64,000 nucleotides of DNA. Source: Bacteroidetes bacterium UBA7674. GTDB taxonomy: Bacteria; Bacteroidota; Bacteroidia; Chitinophagales; Chitinophagaceae. Positions within the stretch are counted from its first letter, which is position 1, and every line of letters begins with the position of its first letter. The position numbers and the translations under genes are program-made. Location: assembly GCA_002483105.1 (NCBI GenBank), contig DLHG01000010.1, positions 62,001 through 126,000 on the forward strand, read 5' to 3'. This document shows positions 40,457 to 49,771 of this stretch, in pieces. Below the pieces are notes generated by a model. The model was given only the letters and a program-made list of their open reading frames with translations. It was not told the origin of the DNA and ran no database searches.

Positions 40457-41977
40457 ATGTTAGCAACACTTAGTGAACAGGAAGTAGTACGCCGTGAGAA
40501 GCTAAAGGAATTGGAGGCATTGGGCATAGATCCATATCCTGCGCCTTTATTTGAGATAACACATACTGCCAAACAAATAAAGGAAGAGTTCACTGAGGAG
40601 AAACAGGAAGAATTTAAGTCTGTATCGTTTGCAGGCCGTATCATGAGCGTTCGTGATATGGGTAAAGCCAACTTTGCAGTGTTGCAAGACAGCACCGGCC
40701 GTATACAAGTGTACATCAAACGTGATGACATTTGCCCGGGTGAGGACAAGACCATGTTCAATACTGTCTGGAAAAAACTAATAGACATTGGTGACATCAT
40801 AGGCGTGAAAGGATATGTGTTCATTACGAAGACAGGAGAAACATCTATACACGTAGAGCAGTTCCAGATACTGACAAAATCTTTACGCCCGTTACCGGTT
40901 GTAAAAGAAAAAGACGGTGAAGTATTTGATGCAGTAACCGACCTGGAATTTAAATACCGTCAGCGGTACGCAGACCTGATAGTTAACCCCGGTGTGCGCG
41001 AAACATTCATCAAGATTACCAAGATGAAAAATGCGATACGCGAATTCCTGAATGAGCGTGGCGCATTGGAAGTAGATACCCCTGTGCTGCAGAGTATTCC
41101 CGGTGGCGCTATAGCCCGCCCGTTTGCTACACACCATAATGCACTGGATATTCCACTATATATGCGTATTGCCAATGAGCTGTACCTGAAACGCCTGATA
41201 GTAGGTGGATTTGACTGGGTATATGAGTTCAGCCGGAACTTCCGTAATGAAGGAATGGACAGAACGCACAATCCTGAGTTTACCATCCTGGAATTCTATA
41301 CAGCCTACAAAGACTATATATGGATGATGGAAACCACGGAAGAGATGCTGGAAAAAACAGCTATTGCCACGAACGGAACCAGCACCAGTAATGTAGCCGG
41401 CATGGAAATTGACTTTAAAGCTCCTTACAAACGTATCAGTATATATGATGCGATAAAAGAACATACAGGTTTTGATATCGGCAGCATGGATGAAGACGGA
41501 CTGCGTGATGTATGCAAGCAACTGCAAATTGAGACTACACCATCTATGGGTAAGGGAAAGCTGATAGATGAGATATTCGGTGGAAAATGTGAGAAGCACT
41601 ATATACAGCCAACATTTATTATCGACTACCCTATTGAGATGAGCCCGCTGACCAAAAAGCACAGAGAAAAAGCCGGACTCGTAGAACGCTTCGAGCTTAT
41701 CATTAATGGCAAGGAGATAGCCAATGCCTATAGTGAGCTGAACGACCCGATAGATCAACGTGAGCGTTTTGAAGATCAGGTAAAGCTTATGGAACGTGGT
41801 GATGATGAAGCGATGTTCATTGATTATGACTTCCTTCGCGCGCTGGAATATGGCATGCCACCTACAGCCGGAATCGGTTTTGGTATAGAGCGACTGGCGA
41901 TGTTGCTCACGGGTAATGTATCCATACAGGATGTGTTGCTCTTCCCGCAGATGAGACCTGAGAAAACGAATGACTAA
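40457..41977 (+). CDS. lysS: Lysine--tRNA ligase, class II
   Basis: LysS charges tRNA-Lys with lysine. The 506-residue protein has the N-terminal OB-fold anticodon-binding domain (about 55-165, with SFAGRIMSVRDMGKANFAVL) and the class II catalytic domain. Motif 2 is in EFSRNFRNEGMDRTHNPEFT and motif 3 in GIGFGIERLAMLLTG. LysS-specific blocks include PVLQSIPGGAIARPF and IDYPIEMSPLTKKH. Length and order are those of bacterial LysS. It has its own promoter and a terminator directly after the stop. Confidence 0.98.
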   Translation: MLATLSEQEVVRREKLKELEALGIDPYPAPLFEITHTAKQIKEEFTEEKQEEFKSVSFAGRIMSVRDMGKANFAVLQDSTGRIQVYIKRDDICPGEDKTMFNTVWKKLIDIGDIIGVKGYVFITKTGETSIHVEQFQILTKSLRPLPVVKEKDGEVFDAVTDLEFKYRQRYADLIVNPGVRETFIKITKMKNAIREFLNERGALEVDTPVLQSIPGGAIARPFATHHNALDIPLYMRIANELYLKRLIVGGFDWVYEFSRNFRNEGMDRTHNPEFTILEFYTAYKDYIWMMETTEEMLEKTAIATNGTSTSNVAGMEIDFKAPYKRISIYDAIKEHTGFDIGSMDEDGLRDVCKQLQIETTPSMGKGKLIDEIFGGKCEKHYIQPTFIIDYPIEMSPLTKKHREKAGLVERFELIINGKEIANAYSELNDPIDQRERFEDQVKLMERGDDEAMFIDYDFLRALEYGMPPTAGIGFGIERLAMLLTGNVSIQDVLLFPQMRPEKTND

Positions 41978-41980
41978 TAT

Positions 41981-42008
41981 TAAAGCCCCCGCTAAACCGG
42001 GGGCTTTA
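41981..42008 (+). terminator. Terminator after lysS
   Basis: TAAAGCCCCCG pairs perfectly with CGGGGGCTTTA around a 6-base loop, followed by TTTTTC. It starts four bases past the stop. Confidence 0.92.
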
Positions 42009-42045
42009 TTTTTCTTGAAATATCATCGTATCTTCCCCTTTCACG

Positions 42046-42423
42046 ATGAGAAGCCTGCTCATAAATATCATTCTTTTATTGTCATTCTGTAGCATTGTCT
42101 TTATTTATTATAAAAAGGACAAACGGCAGGAAAACTATATCGATCATTTTTCGAAAAGCCTGAGCGGATTGAAAAAGATGTTGCCGGGGAATGCGAGGCT
42201 GAACTACAAAGGAATGCACTCAGACCCCGTAAATGAATGGGAAGGCTATCTACATACCCGCTATGTATTGGCTCCTATAGCATTGGGTACGAGTTTCCCT
42301 ACAGATTCGACGTTGATCATACAAAGATTGGATGCTGATACATCGGCAAAATATATTGACTCTACTACAACTATAATCTGGGAATATAAAGACACTACTT
42401 ATCACTACTATCTTATCAAATAA
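42046..42423 (+). CDS. Single-helix membrane protein of unknown function
   Basis: This 125-residue protein has an N-terminal membrane helix (MRSLLINIILLLSFCSIVFIYY) and a soluble part of about 100 residues exposed to the periplasm. The soluble part includes RLNYKGMHSDPVNEWEGYLHTRYVLAPIAL, resembling short subunits that travel with membrane glycosyltransferases. I know no family name. It lies nine bases before the glycosyltransferase-like gene, so the two are co-transcribed and probably work together. Confidence 0.65.
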   Translation: MRSLLINIILLLSFCSIVFIYYKKDKRQENYIDHFSKSLSGLKKMLPGNARLNYKGMHSDPVNEWEGYLHTRYVLAPIALGTSFPTDSTLIIQRLDADTSAKYIDSTTTIIWEYKDTTYHYYLIK

Positions 42424-42432
42424 CCAAGCTGA

Positions 42433-43662
42433 ATGAATAAAAATACACTACAGATATTATGGCTGGGGATATTCCTCAATATGATCAGTATGCTGTATTT
42501 CTTGTCGCTTGCTTTTTATATTCCATTTATTGTCGTCCCGTTTCTTGCTTTGGGATGCGGCGTAATGCTATACAGGTATTTCCTCAAGCATATCAAGTTT
42601 GTGCCTGAGGAAAAGAATAATAAGGCAATGCTGGTACTATCAGGATGTATTGTGGCTTTAACTGCTGGTTCCGCAATACTAGTGAGAAAGAATGGAGACA
42701 TCGACTCTATTAGTAACTGGAATTTTTTAGCTGCCTATATAGCAGACAAAGACAATTGGAAGAACCTGTTCGTTAATTCAGGTACAGATGCACATCCTGA
42801 CTATCCTTTGGGCTACCCCGCAGCTATCGCATTCTTCTGGCGGTTGTTTGATACCAGAGAGGAGATAGTATCGCTGGCTATTACATATATCCCTACCCTT
42901 TGCATACCTGTGTTGGTATTCCTTCAGCTTTACAAGAGACACTTGCCGATAGCCATAGTAACATTCCTGCTGTTCCTGACAAACGTGTACTATGTGAACC
43001 TGGGCCTAAGTCAATATGCAGATACCTTGCTTTCATTCTATCTTCTTGGAGCTATTATAGCGATGTACCACTATAAGCAGAACAGCCAACCACTTTACAT
43101 ATTGCTTTGTACTGCACTGCTGGGTTGTTCTCTTTGGGTGAAGAATGAAGGTGTAGCCATCTGTGGAATATTTGCACTGTTCTATTTCCGGACATTCATA
43201 TCTAAGGCTAATATAAAATATACGCTAGCGGGGATCATACCGTTCTTACTCACTTTTGCATTCTTTAAGCTGGCCTATGCCCCTGCCAATGACCTTGTTG
43301 CACTCTCTGACAATGTGAGCTTCGGGTCTTTCATTGCCGATAAATCAAGGTATAAACTGATACTGCATTACTTTTCATTCGCTATAGACAGCTCTTTCTA
43401 CCCGCTTAAAATAATGTTTTTTGGATATTTAGGTTACTGCATATTTACTATACGCAACATGAGCAAGTCCTTCTATATGCTGCTAACTATACTAGGCTGC
43501 TATTTGCTGATATACCTGTTTACACCACGCGACCTGGACTGGCACTTACGCACTTCTATGGGCAGGCTGATCGCTCAGCTTTTCCCTTCGTTCATACTGG
43601 TTCTGGGACTGGAGCTCTCTCAAATAAGGATACCTACGATGAATATAAAATCAACAAACTAA
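42433..43662 (+). CDS. Multi-spanning membrane protein, GT-C glycosyltransferase-like
   Basis: This 409-residue protein has about ten membrane helices. After two helices and a cytoplasmic stretch comes a loop with IDSISNWNFLAAYI and HPDYPLGYPAAIAFFW. This pattern of a loop acidic residue followed by D-Y-P-L-G-Y-P is common in GT-C family transferases that use polyprenyl-phosphate sugars. The soluble C-terminal domain seen in the gene at 37926 is absent. Substrate and acceptor are unknown. It is the middle gene of a three-gene operon (42046-44270). Confidence 0.7.
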   Translation: MNKNTLQILWLGIFLNMISMLYFLSLAFYIPFIVVPFLALGCGVMLYRYFLKHIKFVPEEKNNKAMLVLSGCIVALTAGSAILVRKNGDIDSISNWNFLAAYIADKDNWKNLFVNSGTDAHPDYPLGYPAAIAFFWRLFDTREEIVSLAITYIPTLCIPVLVFLQLYKRHLPIAIVTFLLFLTNVYYVNLGLSQYADTLLSFYLLGAIIAMYHYKQNSQPLYILLCTALLGCSLWVKNEGVAICGIFALFYFRTFISKANIKYTLAGIIPFLLTFAFFKLAYAPANDLVALSDNVSFGSFIADKSRYKLILHYFSFAIDSSFYPLKIMFFGYLGYCIFTIRNMSKSFYMLLTILGCYLLIYLFTPRDLDWHLRTSMGRLIAQLFPSFILVLGLELSQIRIPTMNIKSTN

Positions 43663-43667
43663 GTACA

Positions 43668-44270
43668 ATGAACATTCTTTTATACTTACTACTGCTGATA
43701 GCTACCGATGATAAATATGCTGAAAAGATAGCAGCCCACAGGCAGCATTATAAAGAAGAATTCCTCACAGAAAAGAACTCACCACTGAAGGCTGCTGATA
43801 CAGGTTACCTGCGCTTTTACGAACCTGATGAAAAATACAAGGTATCGGCAGAAGTAGTGATAACGAAAGCTGCCGTCCCCTTTAAGATACAGACACACAA
43901 TAAAAAGGAAAAAGACTACAAGGAATATGCAGTATTAAAATTCAAACTGAAGGGTAAGAACCTGGAGCTTCATGCTTACCAGAACGTGAACTGGGAAAAA
44001 TCTGCGGAACATAAAAAACTGCTCTTTGTCCCCTTTACTGATGACACAAACAATAAAGAAACATACGGCGGCGGAAGATATATAGACCTCAGCATTGAAG
44101 ATATACAGAGTGGAAGGATAGAGCTGGACTTCAATAAATCCTATAATCCTTATTGTGCTTTTGCGGAAGGATATTCCTGCCCTATTCCACCAAGGGAGAA
44201 CTCATTAAATATCCCGATAAAGGCAGGTGAAAAGCTATTTGGCAAAGAAGATCATAAAGAACATCATTAA
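43668..44270 (+). CDS. DUF1684 domain protein, probably exported
   Basis: This 200-residue protein has a short hydrophobic N-terminus (MNILLYLLLLIATDD) that may be a weak signal peptide. The body is the DUF1684 family: HRQHYKEEFLTEKNSPL, LRFYEPDEKYKVSAEVV, YGGGRYIDLSIEDI and the conserved ending NPYCAFAEGYSCPIPPRENS. The two cysteines in YCAFAEGYSC are family residues. No activity is established for DUF1684. It lies five bases after the GT-C gene and is followed directly by a long palindromic terminator. Confidence 0.85.
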   Translation: MNILLYLLLLIATDDKYAEKIAAHRQHYKEEFLTEKNSPLKAADTGYLRFYEPDEKYKVSAEVVITKAAVPFKIQTHNKKEKDYKEYAVLKFKLKGKNLELHAYQNVNWEKSAEHKKLLFVPFTDDTNNKETYGGGRYIDLSIEDIQSGRIELDFNKSYNPYCAFAEGYSCPIPPRENSLNIPIKAGEKLFGKEDHKEHH

Positions 44271-44304
44271 TAAGAAAGGCGTCGGATATCCGACGCCTTT
44301 CTTA
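44271..44304. terminator. 34-base perfect palindrome acting as bidirectional terminator
   Basis: The sequence from TAAGAAAGGCGTCGGAT to its exact complement ending CTTTCTTA is a perfect palindrome centred on GATATC. It starts one base after the stop at 44270 and faces the convergent ompH gene ending at 44326. Confidence 0.88.
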
Positions 44305-44325
44305 TTGAATATACTTCGGTTAAAA

Positions 44326-44832
44326 TTACTTAACCCCCATTTTGGCTTTTACTTCATTCATCATATCATAGCTTTCTTTAGCAAAAAGAACACCACTGCC
44401 TTCAACTTTATCGAAAACATAGTCGTATCCTTTTTCCTTAGCTACGTCGTTGATCGCTTTCTTAGCTCTTTCGATATGCGGTTGAAGCAATTCTTCTCTT
44501 TTCTTTACGATCTTCTCTTCAGCACTTGCTTCAAAGCCTTGCAGGCGTTTTTGCATATCCTGTAGTTCTTGCTGAGCAGCTTCTTTCTTAGCGTCAGTCA
44601 TTGTCTTTTCACCGGCAGTATAAGCCTGGTATTTATCATTAAAGTCTTTCTGCAATTGGCCATACTGGTCAATGAAAGTCTTTTGGTATGCTTCTACATC
44701 AGCATAAGCCTTCTTAATTTCCGGTACTGCGTTCAACAGGTCAACAGAGTTTATATAGCCGATCTTCATTTGCGCGGACGCAACATTACTAACCAGGAAA
44801 CCACAAACAACAAACAATATTATCTTCTTCAT
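44326..44832 (-). CDS. OmpH/Skp-family periplasmic chaperone (second copy)
   Basis: This 168-residue protein has a signal peptide ending near ASAQ. A short beta start (MKIGYINSVDLLNAVPEIKKAYADVEAYQK) is followed by a long coiled-coil helix (about 45-125) rich in K, E and Q, then a return strand YDYVFDKVEGSGVLFAKESYD. Skp-like trimers hold unfolded outer-membrane proteins on their way to the BAM complex. It is the last gene of uppS-bamA-ompH-ompH, 45 bases after the first copy. Confidence 0.92.
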   Translation of the reverse strand: MKKIILFVVCGFLVSNVASAQMKIGYINSVDLLNAVPEIKKAYADVEAYQKTFIDQYGQLQKDFNDKYQAYTAGEKTMTDAKKEAAQQELQDMQKRLQGFEASAEEKIVKKREELLQPHIERAKKAINDVAKEKGYDYVFDKVEGSGVLFAKESYDMMNEVKAKMGVK

Positions 44833-44877
44833 TATACTTTTTTATATTTTATTTAAGGTAACGCAAATTAAAAGTTA

Positions 44878-45393
44878 TTATTTCAATACACCAAGTATTT
44901 TCAGCACATCGTCGCTTCTGTCCAGCTTAGGGTCGGCGTAGAATAAGGTAACACCACCCGCTTTGTCCAATACTACTTCAAAGCCCTTATTGGCTGCCAT
45001 CTTTTGTACAGCATTATATACCTTATCCTGAACAGGTTTTACCAGCTCCTGGCGCTTGCGGAATAATTCGCCTTCGTAACCGAAGTATTTCTTTTGCAGG
45101 TCTTTCGCCGCTCTCTCCTTGGTAGTTATTTCTTCTTCCCTTTTCACACGCATATCATCAGAGAGCATTGCGCGCTCTGCCTGGTAAGATTTATACATGC
45201 GCTCTACGTCCTGCATCCTGGTATCGATCTCAGTTTGCCATCCTTTAGAGTATTGGTCAAGCTTAGTTTGCGCGTCTTTATAATCTACGATCTTATCCAG
45301 TATGTACTTGGAGTCGATGATACAATACTTCTGTGCCTGTACTGAAACCACAGAAGCTACGAGCAGCAATAAACTAAAAATTGTTTTTTTCAT
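44878..45393 (-). CDS. OmpH/Skp-family periplasmic chaperone (first copy)
   Basis: This 171-residue protein has a signal peptide ending near SVQAQ. The same plan as its neighbour follows: KYCIIDSKYILDKIVDYKDAQ, a charged coiled coil (about 45-125, with RVKREEEITTKERAAKDLQKK in reduced form), and the end block GFEVVLDKAGGVTLFYADP. Two tandem Skp paralogues next to bamA are usual in Bacteroidota. They are clearly diverged, so they may prefer different clients or form mixed trimers. Confidence 0.92.
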   Translation of the reverse strand: MKKTIFSLLLLVASVVSVQAQKYCIIDSKYILDKIVDYKDAQTKLDQYSKGWQTEIDTRMQDVERMYKSYQAERAMLSDDMRVKREEEITTKERAAKDLQKKYFGYEGELFRKRQELVKPVQDKVYNAVQKMAANKGFEVVLDKAGGVTLFYADPKLDRSDDVLKILGVLK

Positions 45394-45426
45394 TTTAAAA
45401 CAGGTTTTATCTAAAACAATATACCA

Positions 45427-48051
45427 TTAATCAGGCTCAAAGCCCAGCATAAAGGTAAAGGCTCCTAAGCTTTTAAATTTAGTAATACCGGCTGCCTGAT
45501 TGTATTTATCAAAGCCTATGCCATAATCAAGACCGAGCAAGCCAAACATTGGTAAAAATATCCTAATGCCCACACCCGCATCACGGTTCAGCTTGAATGG
45601 ATTGTATTCTTTAAAACTACCCCATGCATTGGCTGCATCTACGAAACCGAGTGCATAAATTGTAGCAGATGGGTTAAGCGATAACGGATAACGGAGTTCG
45701 GCAGTGTATTTGTTAAATATAGTAGCATTCTGCGCATACACCTTGTAACCACGCTGCGAAATGATATCCCTTCCTATGAAGTATGAAAAACCGGACAGGC
45801 CATCGCCACCTAACTGGAAACGCTCGAACGGAGAGAAACCAATATCGGAGTTGTAATAGCCCATGAAGCCATACTTAGTGCTCAGCTTGAATACCAGCTT
45901 ACCAACTATGGTTTGGTACCAGTCGGCGGTGAACCTGTATTTATGATATTCTATCCACTTGTATCTCTGGCTGCTTTCCAAGCCTGAGTAATCCCTTCCA
46001 CTGAATGAACTGAACGGCGGAGTGACCTGGAATGTAAAGCTGATATTAGAACCTGACGTAGGATACAATGGTTGGTTGATAGAATAACGCGCCAGTACGA
46101 ACTTTAAGTACAGGTTGTTACTAAAACCATTGTTAAAGTCTTCAACAAGTGTGTATTCCTTCAGGCGGTAGTTGTTATAGTTAACCCCCATCGTGAAGAT
46201 GAAGTTATCATCCGGCCATTTCAGCCTGCGGCTAAGTGACACACCACCACCTACCATACGGAGAAATGATGAGCTGGCAGGAGTAGGAGCAGATGCTCCG
46301 GAGAAACGGCTGTAAACGAAACTTGTAGTAAGTGCATTTGGCTTCTTGCCACCTAACCAAGGCTCGGTGAAAGAGGTACTGAATGAGTTGAAGTATGCAC
46401 CATTGGACTGGTAATTAACAGAAAACTTCTGGCCATCACCAACCGGTAACGGATCCCAGTATTTAGGTTTGAAGATATTGCGCATAGAGAAGTTACTGAA
46501 AGCGATACCTATGTTACCATAGAAATTAACACCTCCACCAAAACCTGCGGAAAGTTGTAACTGATCACTTGACTTCTCTACCAATGAATACTCTATATCC
46601 ACAGTACCATCCTGCGGATTAGGTTTAGGAAGTATTCCTATTTTCTCCTGGTCGAAGAAGTTAAGGTTAGCTATTTCTCTCTGTGAACGTATCAAAGCTT
46701 CACGACTGAACTTGTCACCAGGGTATGTTCTTAATTCACGACGTATAACGTGTTCGTTGGTCTTGTCATTACCTACTATTATTACATTCTTAATAGTAGC
46801 CTGAGGGCCTTCTGTTACACGCAATTCAAAGTTGATCGTATCTCCTACAATTGATGTTTCTACCGGGTCTATACTAAAGAACAGGTAACCATCATCCATA
46901 TAAAGGCTACTTACATCGCGCCCACCTTCAGGGCTTAGTTGCTTACCTATGCGTGTTTCCAACAGCTCCAGGTTGTAAACGTCACCTCTTTTAATACCTA
47001 ATATGGCACTAAGTTGTTCGTTAGAGTATTTAGTATTACCTCTCCACTCCATATCGCCGAAGTAATACTTATTGCCTTCGTGTACATCAATGTCGATGTT
47101 CAGGTTGCCGTTCTCCACTGTATATACACTATCATTGCTGATAGACGCATCCCTGTAACCCAATGTATTATAATAGGCAACAAGTGATTCCTTATCTGTC
47201 TCGTATTTTGCCTGGTTAAACTTAGAAGACGTGAAGAAAGCGTACCTGAAGTAAGGGTCAACAGCATCCAGTGTTTTAGACAAAGAAAGCGGGCCGCCGT
47301 AACGAAGGTATTTTCCGAACGAACGTTTCTCCATTCCCCTTGCGTTGTACTTGTCAGCCCTGTAAAGGCTTAGTCGGGCCATTTCTTTAGTTGACTTCAA
47401 AGTTCTTTTCAAGCGGGCATCTGCTGCCGCATCATTACCATAGATGTTTACCTGGTTGATCTTGGTTTTAGCACCTTTGACGATATCAAAATTCAGAATT
47501 ACAGAGTTTACATTCGTTGTATCCTTGCGCTCTCTTACTTTAACACTCACGTTGCCGAAACCCTTTTCAGCGTAATATCTCCTGATACGCACTACCGCTT
47601 CCAGTTTTGTAGCATCTGTTACTACCTTAGAAGATACCAGGCCAACTTTATCTTTCAGCTCCTGCGCTTCGCTTTTCTTAATACCTCTGAAATTGTAACG
47701 CGAAAGACGCGGGCGCTCCTCCACCACTATCTCCAGGAAAACTTTATCGCCTACAACATTCTTTATATTAATAGCAACATTAGAGAAGATATCCTGCTTC
47801 CAAAGTACACGTATCGCTTTTGCAATATCCTCGTCGTGGGGGATCTTCACCTTTTGGCCAACAGAAAGCCCTGAAACTGTAATGAGTAAGTCTTCCTCAA
47901 TGTATTGTAATCCTGAAACTGTGATACCACCTATTTCATACTGCTTTTGTGCAACGCCATTTACATCACCACCACCCTGCGCCAATACAGTATCGGCTGA
48001 AAAAAAGAGGCAACATAAGAGAAGGAAATAAGGCAAAAAGGTTTTATACAT
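45427..48051 (-). CDS. bamA: Outer membrane protein assembly factor BamA
   Basis: BamA inserts beta-barrel proteins into the outer membrane. From the ATG at 48049-48051 it has 874 residues, starting with a signal peptide (MYKTFLPYFLLLCCLFFSAD, cleaved near VLAQ). The frame stays open for 61 more codons upstream, but these lie inside uppS and precede the signal peptide, so I reject them. POTRA domains cover about residues 40-470 (for example ITVSGLQYIEEDLL and YNFRGIKKSEAQEL), and the 16-strand barrel ends in FTFMLGFEPD. The VRGF-like loop reads GLSGFSYFIGRD. Its start overlaps uppS by eight bases. Confidence 0.95.
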   Translation of the reverse strand: MYKTFLPYFLLLCCLFFSADTVLAQGGGDVNGVAQKQYEIGGITVSGLQYIEEDLLITVSGLSVGQKVKIPHDEDIAKAIRVLWKQDIFSNVAINIKNVVGDKVFLEIVVEERPRLSRYNFRGIKKSEAQELKDKVGLVSSKVVTDATKLEAVVRIRRYYAEKGFGNVSVKVRERKDTTNVNSVILNFDIVKGAKTKINQVNIYGNDAAADARLKRTLKSTKEMARLSLYRADKYNARGMEKRSFGKYLRYGGPLSLSKTLDAVDPYFRYAFFTSSKFNQAKYETDKESLVAYYNTLGYRDASISNDSVYTVENGNLNIDIDVHEGNKYYFGDMEWRGNTKYSNEQLSAILGIKRGDVYNLELLETRIGKQLSPEGGRDVSSLYMDDGYLFFSIDPVETSIVGDTINFELRVTEGPQATIKNVIIVGNDKTNEHVIRRELRTYPGDKFSREALIRSQREIANLNFFDQEKIGILPKPNPQDGTVDIEYSLVEKSSDQLQLSAGFGGGVNFYGNIGIAFSNFSMRNIFKPKYWDPLPVGDGQKFSVNYQSNGAYFNSFSTSFTEPWLGGKKPNALTTSFVYSRFSGASAPTPASSSFLRMVGGGVSLSRRLKWPDDNFIFTMGVNYNNYRLKEYTLVEDFNNGFSNNLYLKFVLARYSINQPLYPTSGSNISFTFQVTPPFSSFSGRDYSGLESSQRYKWIEYHKYRFTADWYQTIVGKLVFKLSTKYGFMGYYNSDIGFSPFERFQLGGDGLSGFSYFIGRDIISQRGYKVYAQNATIFNKYTAELRYPLSLNPSATIYALGFVDAANAWGSFKEYNPFKLNRDAGVGIRIFLPMFGLLGLDYGIGFDKYNQAAGITKFKSLGAFTFMLGFEPD

Positions 48052-48805
48052 GTTGGTGTGTGTTCGTTTGGATCTGCTCACTTGTTTTACCAAAGCGGCG
48101 TTCGCGCTGCTGGTAATTGAGTAAAGCCTCATATAAATGTTGTTTGCGGAATTCCGGCCAATGTACGGGCGTAAAATACAGCTCCGCGTAAGCCAATTGG
48201 TATAGTAAGTAATTGCTGATCCTGTATTCACCACTGGTGCGTATCATCAACTCAGGATCAGGGAAAGGTGCTGTATTAAGATACGAGTGAAACAATTCAT
48301 CGGTTATATCCGCTGAATTTATTTTACCTGCCTGAACATCCTCTGCTATTTTTTTTGAAGCTTGCAATATCTCCCAGCGCGAACTATAGCTAAGTGCCAG
48401 TATCAGGTTAAGGCCATCATTCATAGCTGTGATCTCTTTGGCCTCGTTGAGTTCTCTTTGACAAACTTCAGGCAAGCTTTCAAAATCACCAATGATGTGC
48501 AGGCGTACATTATTCTTTTTCAGCTCGTCTATTTCTTTGCGAATGGTATTGACCAGCAATTCCATCAAAGCGTTGACTTCGTCTTTAGGACGATTCCAGT
48601 TCTCAGCGGAAAAAGCATAGAGTGTGAGATAAGAAATACCGAGCTCTGCACTGGTGTTTACGATCTCGCGCACACTGAGCACACCTTCGTGATGGCCAAA
48701 GACACGGTCTTCACCACGCTCCTTGGCCCAACGTCCGTTACCATCCATAATAATGGCTATGTGGCGGGGCAACCTGTCACGGTCGATGGATTGTAAAACC
48801 TCCAT
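48044..48805 (-). CDS. uppS: Isoprenyl transferase (undecaprenyl diphosphate synthase)
   Basis: UppS elongates farnesyl diphosphate with isopentenyl units in cis to make the C55 lipid carrier for peptidoglycan and O-antigen. The 253-residue protein has the five conserved regions: HIAIIMDGNGRWAKERG with catalytic D21, GHHEGVLSVREIV, YLTLYAFSAENWNRPKDEV, LILALSYSSRWEIL, and DPELMIRTSGEYRISNYLLYQLAYAEL (shown in part as RTSGEYRISNYL). Two exact -7 boxes lie side by side 38-54 bases upstream. It heads the envelope operon with bamA and the two ompH genes. Confidence 0.96.
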   Translation of the reverse strand: MEVLQSIDRDRLPRHIAIIMDGNGRWAKERGEDRVFGHHEGVLSVREIVNTSAELGISYLTLYAFSAENWNRPKDEVNALMELLVNTIRKEIDELKKNNVRLHIIGDFESLPEVCQRELNEAKEITAMNDGLNLILALSYSSRWEILQASKKIAEDVQAGKINSADITDELFHSYLNTAPFPDPELMIRTSGEYRISNYLLYQLAYAELYFTPVHWPEFRKQHLYEALLNYQQRERRFGKTSEQIQTNTHQHV

Positions 48806-48843
48806 ATTTAATTTACAGAAACGGTAGTTTTATAAAAGGTGTG

Positions 48844-48859
48844 CAAAGGTACAAAAATA
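48844..48859 (-). promoter_or_regulatory. Two adjoining -7 boxes for the uppS-bamA-ompH operon
   Basis: On the minus strand the bases read TATTTTTG-TACCTTTG, two exact TAnnTTTG matches with no space between. Only one may be used, or start sites may be staggered by eight bases. The leader would be about 35-45 bases. Confidence 0.6.
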
Positions 48860-49023
48860 GCTGGTAGTACCCTTATTCAATTGGGCACATATTAGTTTAA
48901 CGCCACTTTAACTCTGCAGTGTACAAAAGAACAAAAAAATACATATAAACACTGTGGGGGAAAAATTAATCTGCAGGAATTGTTTTTCTTTCTAGCTTAC
49001 CATCCTATTTGGCAGGAAACCTT

Positions 49024-49674
49024 ATGATAGTTGAGTTAAGTAATTCAAATTCCATACTAAGTACCTGGGTGCGGGAGATAAGAGATACCAGCATCCAGAA
49101 CGACAGAATGCGCTTCAGGCGCAACATGGAGCGTATAGGAGAAGTTGCGGCATATGAGCTGAGCAAGCACCTGATATACGTTACAGCAACAGTACCTACC
49201 CCCCTGGGAGAGGCTGAATGTTATGTGCTAGAACAACAACCCGTGGTTGCTACTATCCTGAGAGCAGGCATCCCCTTGCATCAGGGTATACTGAACTACT
49301 TCGACATGGCAGATAATGCTTTTGTGGCCGGATACAGGAAACACCACCGGGATGGCAGTTTTGAGATAGAACAGCACTATATCACCTCCCCGGAATTGGC
49401 CGGGAGGCCATTGATCATTGCCGACCCTATGCTGGCCAGCGGTTCATCGCTGATACTGGCGCTGGAGAGCCTTACAGATGAACAAAAACCATCCCAAATA
49501 CATATAGTTTGTGCTATTGCATGTACGGTAGGTATAGAGTTGGTAAAAAGACGTTTCCCTGAGGCTTACATATGGGCCGGGGCGATAGATGATGAGCTTA
49601 CTGCGCGCGGTTATATCGTTCCGGGACTTGGGGATGCGGGAGATTTGTCATATGGGCATAAAAAACAATCCTGA
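49024..49674 (+). CDS. upp: Uracil phosphoribosyltransferase
   Basis: Upp makes UMP from uracil and PRPP in pyrimidine salvage. I use the ATG at 49024 (216 residues, normal length); a TTG 15 bases upstream is less likely. Key blocks are VVATILRAGIPLHQGILNYF near residue 75, the PRPP loop ADPMLASGSSLILAL, and the uracil-binding end GYIVPGLGDAGDLSYG. The gene stands alone, divergent from uppS across a 218-base spacer in which I see no exact -7 box for upp. Confidence 0.95.
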   Translation: MIVELSNSNSILSTWVREIRDTSIQNDRMRFRRNMERIGEVAAYELSKHLIYVTATVPTPLGEAECYVLEQQPVVATILRAGIPLHQGILNYFDMADNAFVAGYRKHHRDGSFEIEQHYITSPELAGRPLIIADPMLASGSSLILALESLTDEQKPSQIHIVCAIACTVGIELVKRRFPEAYIWAGAIDDELTARGYIVPGLGDAGDLSYGHKKQS

Positions 49675-49771
49675 CCCAACTAAAGAAACTTTAGTAATGT
49701 CTTGTATAATTATAGGAAAAGGCTTATTTTGCTTCAAATAAAAGATCATAAACATTAACAAAATTCTACAG

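Noticed and set aside
41156..41758. 200-residue minus-strand ORF inside lysS
   Set aside because: It is antisense to the catalytic domain of LysS and shows no domain.
48052..48234. 61-codon N-terminal extension of bamA into uppS
   Set aside because: The extension lies wholly within uppS in another frame and would place the signal peptide internally. The ATG at 48049-48051 begins a normal signal peptide.
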